Of a stretch of DNA of 64,000 bases, positions 1-8,762 are shown piece by piece (within the stretch, counting starts at the first letter, position 1; each line of letters starts with the position of its first letter). The stretch spans positions 186,001-250,000 of the forward strand of contig NZ_LECW02000045.1 in the NCBI RefSeq assembly GCF_001042475.2, given 5' to 3'. The position numbers were made by a program, and so were the translations under genes. This DNA comes from Bacillus glycinifermentans (GTDB taxonomy: Bacteria > Bacillota > Bacilli > Bacillales > Bacillaceae). Below the pieces are notes generated by a model. That model was not told the origin of the DNA, searched no databases, and saw nothing but the letters and a program-made list of their open reading frames with translations.

Positions 1-291
1 ATGTTTCGTTATCAACGCTATAACCTGTTTACCCTCATGCTGTCCGGAGCGCTTGCGGCCGTCGGCAGCATGACCTACAGCCTGATCGCGAACGGCTTTG
101 GCTACTATACGACGGAAACGCTGATTCTGATATTTGTCATTCAGGTCATCAGCGGAATCATTCTCGGCGGCTGGCTCGCCAAAGCAGTGGTCGGGGCGCT
201 CGCAAAAACAGGTGTGCTCGACCAATATGAGATCATGAAGGAACAGCGGAAAAAGGATGAATCAAATGAATTCGTATCTAGGATGCAATAA
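1..291 (+). CDS. ykoE: YkoE, S component of thiamine/HMP ECF-type transporter (3' part)
   Basis: This is the C-terminal part of the substrate-binding membrane (S) component of the YkoEDC importer, which takes up a thiamine precursor of the hydroxymethylpyrimidine type. The visible 96 residues hold two or three hydrophobic helices followed by a charged cytoplasmic tail. The family is about 200 residues long, so the gene begins before the window and the ATG at base 1 is probably an internal Met. It overlaps ykoD by about 26 bases, which points to translational coupling. In B. subtilis the operon is under a thiamine riboswitch; that region is not in the window. The identity rests mainly on the order ykoE-D-C. 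Confidence 0.8.
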   Translation: MFRYQRYNLFTLMLSGALAAVGSMTYSLIANGFGYYTTETLILIFVIQVISGIILGGWLAKAVVGALAKTGVLDQYEIMKEQRKKDESNEFVSRMQ

Positions 292-1855
292 TCTATCCGT
301 TAGCTTTTACAACCGTTCGGAAACGATATTGGACAGCGTGAGTCTATCCATTCAAAAGGGAGAGAAGGTGCTGATACTCGGGCCAAGCGGAAGCGGAAAA
401 TCGACATTGATTTCGGTGCTTTCCGGAATGATTCCCGAACACATTGAAGCCGAAGTCAAAGGCGAGGTAAACCGCAGGAAAAGCGCCGGTGTCATGTTTC
501 AGGATCCGGATTCGCAATTCTGCATGCTTCGGGTCGATGAAGAAATCGCCTTTAGCCTGGAAAATCGCTGTGTTCCCCGCGAAGAGATGGAGCGGATGAT
601 CTCTTCTCTCATGGATCAGGTCGGGCTGAATGTTGATAAGAAAACGCCGATTGAGACTTTGTCAGGGGGCATGAAACAGCGGCTCGCGCTGGCGTGCCTT
701 TTGGCTTTGGAACCGGAAGTGCTGTTTTTTGACGAGCCGACAGCGCAGCTTGATCCGGTCAGCCGGAACGCGATCTTTGCCCTGCTGAAAGACGTCTCTG
801 AAAAAACGGGACAGACGATGGTGTTTGTCGAGCATGTATTGGACGGCTGCATCGAATGGATGGACCGCGTCATCCTTTTAAACAAAAACGGCCGGATCAT
901 CGGCGACGGAAAACCCGGGGACATTCTCCGTCTCTTTCAGCGGCAAATGAAGGAGGCCGGCATTTGGCTGCCCAAGCTGTATCCGGCTGTATGGGAGGAA
1001 GTCGTCCGGGATGAGAACCATCCGCTTGCCGTCAAGCTGTCTGCCGAACTGAAAATAAAAGAACGTGCGGAAGAAAGCGGAACGCCCAAAAGCAGGACAT
1101 TGATCCGCACCGAAGATGCCGCGATCGGCTATCGGAAAAAAACGGTTGCGGACGGCATCAACGTTCAGATTCCAAAAGGCGCCTGGGTATCGGTCATCGG
1201 GGAGAACGGCAGCGGGAAAAGCACGTTTCTCAAAAGCCTGATCCGCTTGGAAGCGGTGAGAAAAGGACGCATTTATTTGGAGGATTGCGAGCTGAAAAAA
1301 TGGTCTGACAAGGAATTGTATGACAAGGCCGGCTTCGTCTTTCAAAACCCGGAGCTCCAATTTATTCAGGATACGGTCTTTGAGGAAATCGCGTACGGAG
1401 CGAGACAGAGAAACTGGTCTGAGGAAGAGATTGAGAAAAAAACGTCCGGCCTGTTACAAGAGTTCGGGCTCACATCACATCGAAAGGCCCACCCGTTCAC
1501 ATTGAGCCTGGGGCAGAAAAGGCGCCTGAGCGTGGCGCCGATGCTTTTGTTTGATCAAGATTTGCTTCTCCTTGATGAACCGACATTCGGACAGGACGAA
1601 AAAACGTCCGGCGAGCTGATTAAACGCTTAAAAGAACGGCAGGAACGGGGAACCTCAATCATCATGGTGACCCATGATATGGATATCGTCGACCGGCACT
1701 CTGATCAAGTCATCGTGTTTCACAAAGGGAAAGCGGCTTACCAGGGAACGCCTTATCGTTTATTTTCCGATCGGAGCCTCATCCGCCGGTTCTCGATCGT
1801 TCCGCCGCTTCACTACAAACTGATGCATGCCAGAGAGAAGAAGGTGCCGGTATGA
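266..1855 (+). CDS. ykoD: YkoD, duplicated ATPase of ECF-type thiamine-precursor importer
   Basis: The protein fuses two ABC ATPase domains and drives uptake through YkoE and YkoC. Domain 1 has Walker A GPSGSGKST, signature LSGGMKQR and Walker B VLFFDEPT. Domain 2, from about residue 280, has GENGSGKST, a degenerate signature LSLGQKRRLS and LLLLDEPT. Such double ATPases replace separate EcfA and EcfA' subunits. An in-frame ATG at 257 sits only one base after the AAAAGG ribosome site, so the ATG at 266 (nine bases after it) is the likelier start. The stop overlaps ykoC by four bases (ATGA), so all three genes form one operon. Confidence 0.9.
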   Translation: MNSYLGCNNLSVSFYNRSETILDSVSLSIQKGEKVLILGPSGSGKSTLISVLSGMIPEHIEAEVKGEVNRRKSAGVMFQDPDSQFCMLRVDEEIAFSLENRCVPREEMERMISSLMDQVGLNVDKKTPIETLSGGMKQRLALACLLALEPEVLFFDEPTAQLDPVSRNAIFALLKDVSEKTGQTMVFVEHVLDGCIEWMDRVILLNKNGRIIGDGKPGDILRLFQRQMKEAGIWLPKLYPAVWEEVVRDENHPLAVKLSAELKIKERAEESGTPKSRTLIRTEDAAIGYRKKTVADGINVQIPKGAWVSVIGENGSGKSTFLKSLIRLEAVRKGRIYLEDCELKKWSDKELYDKAGFVFQNPELQFIQDTVFEEIAYGARQRNWSEEEIEKKTSGLLQEFGLTSHRKAHPFTLSLGQKRRLSVAPMLLFDQDLLLLDEPTFGQDEKTSGELIKRLKERQERGTSIIMVTHDMDIVDRHSDQVIVFHKGKAAYQGTPYRLFSDRSLIRRFSIVPPLHYKLMHAREKKVPV

Positions 1856-2592
1856 AAAGCAATGATTCGTACCTTTCAACATTGAATCCTGCCGGAAAGC
1901 TTTTTTTTCATCTGCTTGTCATGTGTATATTAATGACCGTTTCAAACCCGAAGCCGACTTTTTTCATATGGCTTCTCGCGGTGATGACCGGCATCGTTTT
2001 CGGAGGCTGGACGGCTGCATATTTGGCGAAGCGCCTGCTGCCATATTTGCTTTTTTTCGTTCTCGTCTGCTGGATGATGGCCGCTTTTGGAAAAGGCGAG
2101 GAAACGCTTTGGCAATGGGCATGGTTCCATGTGACGAAGGAGAGCCTGGGAAACGGCCTGACGATCGCTTTGCGGATGCTCGGGTTTGTCACATACGGAC
2201 TCCTGTTTACGTCAACGACCGATTTAACGTCATTCATCATGAGCTTAATTCATCAATGCAGGCTGTCGCCGAAATGGGCTTATGGGCTGCTGGCCGGATT
2301 CCGGTTTGTTCCGCTCTTTCAATCAGAGCTTTCGCAAATGAAAGCCGCGCATAAAATCAGGGGCTATAAACAAAAAAACAGCTGGAAAGCCTTTATCGCA
2401 TATTCGCTCCCATTGTTCTCCCAAGGCATCCGGAAATCGGAAAGAATTGCGGTGGCAATGGAAGCGCGCGGTTTTACGGGCACGAGAGACCGGACGTATT
2501 ATCAAACGCCCCGGCTTGGCGCAAAAGACGCGCTGTACGGGACCGTTCTGCTTCTTGCTGTACTGGCGATATTAATAGTATTTTCCAAATAA
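1852..2592 (+). CDS. ykoC: YkoC, T component (CbiQ family) of ECF-type importer
   Basis: This is the transmembrane coupling (EcfT/CbiQ) subunit that links the YkoD ATPase to the YkoE substrate-binding subunit. The 246 residues show several hydrophobic helices. The C-terminal half carries a cytoplasmic coupling segment with the family motif RAVAMEARGF-type (here AVAMEARGF near residue 202), which contacts the ATPase. Translation is coupled to ykoD through an ATGA overlap. A terminator follows directly, so this is the last gene of the operon. Confidence 0.9.
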   Translation: MKSNDSYLSTLNPAGKLFFHLLVMCILMTVSNPKPTFFIWLLAVMTGIVFGGWTAAYLAKRLLPYLLFFVLVCWMMAAFGKGEETLWQWAWFHVTKESLGNGLTIALRMLGFVTYGLLFTSTTDLTSFIMSLIHQCRLSPKWAYGLLAGFRFVPLFQSELSQMKAAHKIRGYKQKNSWKAFIAYSLPLFSQGIRKSERIAVAMEARGFTGTRDRTYYQTPRLGAKDALYGTVLLLAVLAILIVFSK

Positions 2593-2603
2593 ATGCATTT
2601 ATT

Positions 2604-2628
2604 AGAGCCGTGAAGCGGCTCTTTTTTC
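2604..2628 (+). terminator. Rho-independent terminator of ykoEDC
   Basis: AGAGCCG and CGGCTCT flank a five-base loop and are followed by six T residues, just after the ykoC stop. Confidence 0.85.
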
Positions 2629-2671
2629 ATGCCCAGAATAGAAAAACTCCTGAACAATTGACTTAAACATA

Positions 2672-2699
2672 TTGACCTGGTTTAAAAAGGTTGTACAAT
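2672..2699 (+). promoter_or_regulatory. Sigma-A promoter of licT
   Basis: A -35 TTGACC and a -10 TACAAT are separated by 16 bases. Transcription would start near 2706, about 65 bases before licT. No RAT sequence lies in this leader, so licT itself is not preceded by its own antitermination site. Confidence 0.65.
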
Positions 2700-2769
2700 C
2701 AATGTGTAACAATATGAAAAAAGAAATATAAAACATCCCCTTCATTTCTAATAAACGGGAGGTGCACCA

Positions 2770-3603
2770 GTGAAAATAGCCAAGGTGATCAACAATAATG
2801 TGGTCAGTGTTTTAGACGAACGGGATCAGGAGCTTGTGGTCATGGGCAGGGGAATCGCCTTTCAGAAAAAACCCGGTGAAATGGTTGATGAATCAAGGAT
2901 AGAGAAGATTTTCAGGCTTGATAATAAAGACATCTCAGAACGATTTAAAACGCTTCTCGATGAAATACCGATCGAATTTATGGAGATGACGGAGGAAATC
3001 ATCAGCCTGGCAAAAATGCGGCTCGGAAAAAAGCTGAACGACAGCATATACGTGTCGCTGACCGATCACATCCATTTTGCCATCGAAAGGCATAAAAAAG
3101 GGATGGATATTAAAAACGCATTGCTCTGGGAAACGAAACGGCTTTATAAAGATGAATTTGCCATCGGCAAAGAGGCGCTTTTGATGATTAAAAACAAAAC
3201 CGGCATTGAACTTCCGGAGGATGAAGCTGCCTTTATCGCGCTTCATATCGTAAACGCCGAGCTCAATGAAGAAATGCCGAACATCGTCAATATTACGAAG
3301 GTCATGCAGGAAATATTAAGCATTGTGAAGTACCACTTTCATGTCGATTTTGACGAAGAGTCGCTTCACTATTACCGGTTTATTACTCATTTGAAGTTTT
3401 TCGCGCAGCGCCTGTTCAGCGGGTCCTACATGGAAAGCAAAGACGATTTTTTATTTGACACCGTAAAAAATAAATACCGGGACGCTTATGGATGTACAAA
3501 TAAAATCAAGCAGTATATTGAAAAAGAATACGGCTGGAAGCTGACGAGCGAAGAATTGCTCTACTTAACGATCCATATTGAAAGGGTTGTTCATCAGGCG
3601 TGA
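2770..3603 (+). CDS. licT: LicT-type transcriptional antiterminator (BglG family)
   Basis: This RNA-binding antiterminator controls beta-glucoside genes. Residues 1-55 form the CAT RNA-binding domain (MKIAKVINNN start, GRGIAFQKK). Two PTS regulation domains follow, with the phosphorylatable histidines in place: His100 and His159 in PRD1, His207 and His269 in PRD2. At 277 residues it has the length of B. subtilis LicT and reads as very similar to it. It has its own promoter, and its targets lie immediately downstream as two RAT sites ahead of bglP. In B. subtilis licT follows bglS instead, so the context differs. The established model is that BglP phosphorylates PRD1 when sugar is absent, and HPr phosphorylates PRD2 when glucose is low. 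Confidence 0.88.
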   Translation: MKIAKVINNNVVSVLDERDQELVVMGRGIAFQKKPGEMVDESRIEKIFRLDNKDISERFKTLLDEIPIEFMEMTEEIISLAKMRLGKKLNDSIYVSLTDHIHFAIERHKKGMDIKNALLWETKRLYKDEFAIGKEALLMIKNKTGIELPEDEAAFIALHIVNAELNEEMPNIVNITKVMQEILSIVKYHFHVDFDEESLHYYRFITHLKFFAQRLFSGSYMESKDDFLFDTVKNKYRDAYGCTNKIKQYIEKEYGWKLTSEELLYLTIHIERVVHQA

Positions 3604-3611
3604 TCAGAAAA

Positions 3612-3648
3612 TGAAAGCGTTGACAATAGGGAAAATGTGTGCTAATTT
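3612..3648 (+). promoter_or_regulatory. bglPH promoter with overlapping CcpA (cre) site
   Basis: TGAAAGCGTTGACA (3612-3625) fits the cre consensus TGWNANCGNTNWCA at every fixed position. The last six bases, TTGACA, are also a perfect -35 box; a weaker -10 TAATTT follows after 17 bases (3643-3648). CcpA bound here would cover the -35, giving direct glucose repression. Confidence 0.75.
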
Positions 3649-3680
3649 GAATATAAACAACAACACCACCATCTATTTTA

Positions 3681-3712
3681 GGATTGTTACTGATGATGCA
3701 GGCAAAACCTAA
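3681..3712 (+). promoter_or_regulatory. RAT antiterminator site 1 for LicT
   Basis: The sequence has the conserved RAT layout: GGATTGTTACTG, a short apical loop, then GCAGGCAAAACCTAA. Its 3' end overlaps the first strand of terminator 1, so binding of dimeric LicT would exclude the terminator. Confidence 0.85.
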
Positions 3713-3766
3713 ATTGCTATGGGACAGGGGCAGAAGTCTCTTTTCATGGCGATTTAGTTTTTTTAT
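3709..3766 (+). terminator. Conditional terminator 1 of the bglP leader
   Basis: CTAAATTGCTATG (3709-3721) pairs with CATGGCGATTTAG (3745-3757) over 13 base pairs, two of them G-U, followed by a T-rich run. The first arm begins inside RAT site 1. Confidence 0.75.
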
Positions 3767-3784
3767 TTTCATACGCTCACATAC

Positions 3785-3816
3785 GGATTGTTACTGCTTA
3801 AGGCAGGCAAAACCTA
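3785..3816 (+). promoter_or_regulatory. RAT antiterminator site 2 for LicT
   Basis: This is a second GGATTGTTACTG...GGCAGGCAAAACCTAA element, 104 bases after the first and with the same conserved bases. Its last bases are shared with terminator 2. Confidence 0.88.
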
Positions 3817-3855
3817 AACGAAGCCTTTTCACAGGCTTTGTTTAGGTTTTTTCTT
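3811..3855 (+). terminator. Conditional terminator 2 of the bglP leader
   Basis: AACCTAAACGAAGCC (3811-3825) pairs with GGCTTTGTTTAGGTT (3834-3848), 15 base pairs with one G-U, then TTTTTC. It overlaps RAT site 2 and ends about 45 bases before bglP. Confidence 0.85.
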
Positions 3856-3896
3856 TTTCATAGATACATAGGTTCCAAGTGAGGGGATGATCACAG

Positions 3897-5708
3897 ATGG
3901 ATTTTCAATCATTAGCCAAACAGATTTTGACTCATATCGGAGGGGAAACAAATGTTGCTTCTCTTGTCCATTGTGCGACAAGGCTGCGCTTCAAGCTGAA
4001 AGACCGTTCTAAGGCCGACAAGGAGGCGATTGAAAACATCGACGGAGTCGTGACGGTTGTCGAGAGCGGGGGACAGTTTCAAGTCGTCATCGGCAATCAC
4101 GTCCCTGAGGTTTACAAAGAGATCGGCCGCATGTCCGGCGTTCTGGAGAATGCACAAGCAGGCGGAAGCCGGGACGAAAAAGGAAATCTCGCCGGGAGAC
4201 TGGTCGACATCATATCCAGCATCTTCACGCCGCTCCTCGGCGTCATGGCGGGGGCGGGGATTTTAAAAGGGCTGCTTTTAATATGTACGAACGCCGGCTG
4301 GCTGACTGCCGAAGAGACGACATATACGATTTTATACGCGGCCGCAGACAGCTTATTTTACTTTTTGCCATTACTATTGGCCGTTACGGCAGCTAAGAAA
4401 TTCGGAGCGAATATGTTTGTGGCGCTCACGATAGCCGGGGCGCTCATTTATCCGTCGATCATTGAATTGAAAAACAGCGGCGCGGATACGGAATTTTTCG
4501 CTATTCCCGTCGTCTTGATGAATTATACGTCAACCGTTATTCCGATTATCCTTGCCGTATTTGTGATGAGCTATCTCGAAAAGTTTTGTATGCGCTTCAT
4601 CCATGAAAGCGTCAAAAACTTTATCACCCCTCTCATTTGCCTGGTCATCATGGTACCGCTGACCTTAATCGTGTTCGGTCCGCTCGGGGTTTATACGGGA
4701 AACGGCATCGCCGCGGCGATCTTGTCGATTTTTGACATCAGTCCAATTCTGGCCGGGGCGCTCATCGCGGCACTGTGGCAGATCCTTGTTATCTTCGGGA
4801 TTCATTGGGGCATCGTCCCGGTCATTCTCAACAACATCGCCGTCCATGGAAAGGATTACATCAAACCGGCGACGGCGGCGGCCGTTTTTGCCCAAACAGG
4901 GGCGGCCTTCGGCGTGATGTTGAAGACGAAGAACAAAAAGCTGAAGGCTTTGGCGGGATCTGCCGCTATAACGGGAATTTTCGGCATTACCGAACCTGCC
5001 GTTTACGGGGTGACCCTCAGGCTGAAAAAGCCGTTTGTATGCGGTGTCATCAGCGCGGCGGCAGGCGGAGCCATTATCGGCTATTCCCACAGCATCGCGA
5101 TCGCGTCAGGCGCCCCGGGGCTGTTGACCATTCCGATTTTTTACGGACCGGGCTTTCCCGGGTTTATTATCGGCATCTCCGTCTCGTTCATATTATCGAT
5201 CGTGCTCACTTACATCGTCGGATTCGATGATCCCGCGGACGAAAAAAAGCAGCATGGCGGAGAACAGATTTACAGCCCTTTGCAAGGAGAAGTGCTTCTG
5301 TTAACCGAAGTATCTGATACAGTCTTTTCGTCTGAGGCGCTTGGCAAAGGCGTTGCGGTACTCCCGGCGAAAGGAATCGTCACTGCACCGGCGGCCGGCG
5401 TTGTCTCAACGGTATTTCCGACAGGGCATGCATACGGCATCACGACGGAAAGCAAAGCCGAAATCCTCATTCATATCGGAGTGGATACCGTAAAATTGGA
5501 AGGAAAGCATTTTTATCCAAAAGCCGTACAAGGGCAAACCGTGAAACGGGGTGATATTCTCGCAGAATTCGATTTAGAGGCGCTGAAACGGGAAGGATTT
5601 GACGTGAAAACGCCGATCGTGGTGACAAATTCAGATCGATACGGCGATGTCATCAGGACCGGCCAAAAACGGATCAAACCGGATGACTGGATCATCACAT
5701 TAATGTAA
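3897..5708 (+). CDS. bglP: Beta-glucoside PTS permease, EIIBCA (BglP)
   Basis: This membrane protein imports and phosphorylates aryl-beta-glucosides such as salicin and arbutin. The order is IIB, IIC, IIA: the IIB phosphocysteine is Cys26 (SLVHCATRLRF), the IIC part from about residue 110 to 450 has many hydrophobic helices, and the IIA motif EILIHIGVDTVKL near residue 526 carries the phosphohistidine. The 603-residue length suits the family. It probably also sets the activity of LicT by phosphorylating PRD1. It follows two RAT/terminator modules and is 21 bases from bglH, so both genes are induced together. A paralogous beta-glucoside specificity cannot be excluded. Confidence 0.88.
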   Translation: MDFQSLAKQILTHIGGETNVASLVHCATRLRFKLKDRSKADKEAIENIDGVVTVVESGGQFQVVIGNHVPEVYKEIGRMSGVLENAQAGGSRDEKGNLAGRLVDIISSIFTPLLGVMAGAGILKGLLLICTNAGWLTAEETTYTILYAAADSLFYFLPLLLAVTAAKKFGANMFVALTIAGALIYPSIIELKNSGADTEFFAIPVVLMNYTSTVIPIILAVFVMSYLEKFCMRFIHESVKNFITPLICLVIMVPLTLIVFGPLGVYTGNGIAAAILSIFDISPILAGALIAALWQILVIFGIHWGIVPVILNNIAVHGKDYIKPATAAAVFAQTGAAFGVMLKTKNKKLKALAGSAAITGIFGITEPAVYGVTLRLKKPFVCGVISAAAGGAIIGYSHSIAIASGAPGLLTIPIFYGPGFPGFIIGISVSFILSIVLTYIVGFDDPADEKKQHGGEQIYSPLQGEVLLLTEVSDTVFSSEALGKGVAVLPAKGIVTAPAAGVVSTVFPTGHAYGITTESKAEILIHIGVDTVKLEGKHFYPKAVQGQTVKRGDILAEFDLEALKREGFDVKTPIVVTNSDRYGDVIRTGQKRIKPDDWIITLM

Positions 5709-5726
5709 TCTGTATAGGAGGAATAG

Positions 5727-7148
<1,422 letters not shown>

Positions 7149-7156
7149 GCAGTTTA

Positions 7157-7186
7157 AAGCACCCTTTGTCACGAAGGGGTGCTTTT
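7157..7186. terminator. Bidirectional terminator between bglH and citN
   Basis: AAGCACCCTT and its near-perfect complement AAGGGGTGCTT flank a short loop and are followed by T residues on the plus strand. It separates two convergent genes. Confidence 0.75.
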
Positions 7187-7190
7187 ATCG

Positions 7191-8495
7191 TTAAAACGAG
7201 ATAATGCCGAGTATCACCGCTGCAATCGTCATCACAATGGTCGTACCGATCGCCCATTTTAATGTGAATTTTTGATGATCGCCAAAGGTGACGCCGACCA
7301 TTCCGACGAGAAGGTATGTTGACGGAACAAGCGGGCTGAGCAAGTGGACAGGCTGCCCTAAAAGCGAAGCTCTGCCGATTTCGGCCGCATCGATTCCGTA
7401 GTTTGATGCCGCTTCTGCGATAATAGGAAGGACGCCGAAATAATAGGCATCGTTTGACATGAAGAACGTAAACGGCATACTTGTGATCGCCGTAATAATC
7501 GGCAAATGCGGACCCATTGAATCCGGAATTAATGATACGAGGGAATTGGCCATGGCATCAACCATCTTCGTCCCCGACAGGATACCGGTGAAAATTCCGG
7601 CTGCAAACACCATGGAAATGACCGACAAAGCATTCCCGGCGTGAGCGGATATACGGTCCTGCTGCTCTTTAAGCTTAGGATAATTGACCATTAAAGCGAT
7701 GGCAAAAGCGGTCATGAACAAAATCGGGAGCGGCAGCAGGTTGGTAACCAACGCAACCATCAACACAACCGTCAGCAAAAAATTGAACCATAGCAAGGAC
7801 GGGCGTTTGAATGACGGCGCCTCTGAGGCCGCTGACGTTTCCGATGTCGTTTTGACGGAAGATTGATATTCAATATCCACAACCCCGAGCCTTTTGCGTT
7901 CTCTTTTGCCGAGGACATAAGCGACAAAGATGACCCATAGAAGTCCTAGGATCATTGCCGGAATCAGCGGGGTAAACACTTCCGACGTGTCTAGCTTGAG
8001 GGAGGTCAGCACGCGCGCGGTTGGACCGCCCCACGGAATAATGTTCATCACGCCTGAGCCGAGCATCGCGACCCCCGCCAGTATAAGCGGATTCATCCCG
8101 AGCCGCTTGTAGAGCGGAAGCATCGCCGCGATCGTAATCATGTATGTCGTGGTACCGTCACCGTCCAACGAAATCATCATCGTCAAAAGGGCTGTGCCGA
8201 CTACGATTTTTAACGGATCTCCTTTAACGAATGTCAGGATTTGCTTAATAATCGGATCAAACAAGCCGGCGTCTATCATAATGCCAAAATAAAGAATGGC
8301 GAATAACAGCATGATTCCTGTCGGCGCTATATCAGATATGCCTTTCAGCATCATGTCGCCGAGTCCGCCCGCAAAACCGCCGATCAGCGCAAAAACGATC
8401 GGGACAAGGATCAAAGCGGTCAAAGCGGATACACGGTTGGACATAATCAGGTACATGAACACAATAATCATCATAAATCCTAAAATCGACAGCAT
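7191..8495 (-). CDS. citN: Divalent metal-citrate transporter, CitMHS family
   Basis: This 434-residue integral membrane protein imports citrate complexed with divalent metal ions. It has about twelve hydrophobic segments and conserved family stretches such as ISLDGDGTTTYM and NIIPWGGPTARV. The sequence reads closer to B. subtilis CitN (formerly CitH, calcium-citrate) than to CitM (magnesium-citrate), because it keeps LDGDGTTTYMITIAAMLPLYKR and SLKLDTSEVF-like segments. GGAGGG lies before the ATG. It is convergent with bglH and divergent from katE; citN and katE are also neighbours in B. subtilis. The metal preference is inferred. Confidence 0.82.
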   Translation of the reverse strand: MLSILGFMMIIVFMYLIMSNRVSALTALILVPIVFALIGGFAGGLGDMMLKGISDIAPTGIMLLFAILYFGIMIDAGLFDPIIKQILTFVKGDPLKIVVGTALLTMMISLDGDGTTTYMITIAAMLPLYKRLGMNPLILAGVAMLGSGVMNIIPWGGPTARVLTSLKLDTSEVFTPLIPAMILGLLWVIFVAYVLGKRERKRLGVVDIEYQSSVKTTSETSAASEAPSFKRPSLLWFNFLLTVVLMVALVTNLLPLPILFMTAFAIALMVNYPKLKEQQDRISAHAGNALSVISMVFAAGIFTGILSGTKMVDAMANSLVSLIPDSMGPHLPIITAITSMPFTFFMSNDAYYFGVLPIIAEAASNYGIDAAEIGRASLLGQPVHLLSPLVPSTYLLVGMVGVTFGDHQKFTLKWAIGTTIVMTIAAVILGIISF

Positions 8496-8565
8496 AAACC
8501 GTTCCCTCCAAATGATGTTTTCTTTTTAAAAGCCGTATGAAGCCTTTTATTAAAAGAACCCCTAA

Positions 8566-8579
8566 AGAAAGCGTTTGCA
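8566..8579 (-). promoter_or_regulatory. Possible cre site upstream of citN
   Basis: On the minus strand TTGCAAACGCTTTCT fits the relaxed cre consensus WTGNAANCGNWNNCA with one mismatch. It lies about 70 bases upstream of the citN start, a reasonable place for catabolite repression of citrate uptake. Confidence 0.45.
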
Positions 8580-8678
8580 AAAGTCAGTGTAATAAATTTT
8601 AGAATTATCTAAATAATTATTTCTAATTTTACACAAATACGATTTGCTGTCAATTGAATCTTTTGCCCGCATCTTCAA

Positions 8679-8704
8679 GTTTATGAAACTTCAAAACAGG
8701 GTAT
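8679..8704 (+). promoter_or_regulatory. Sigma-B promoter of katE
   Basis: GTTTAT and GGGTAT are separated by exactly 14 bases, matching the general-stress sigma-B consensus (GTTTaa-N12-14-GGGwAw). It lies about 60 bases before katE, whose B. subtilis orthologue is a known sigma-B gene. Confidence 0.85.
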
Positions 8705-8762
8705 ATCATAAAACAGCATCCTAAAAGAATCCGCATGAAACAAAAAACGGGAGGGAGCTGTC

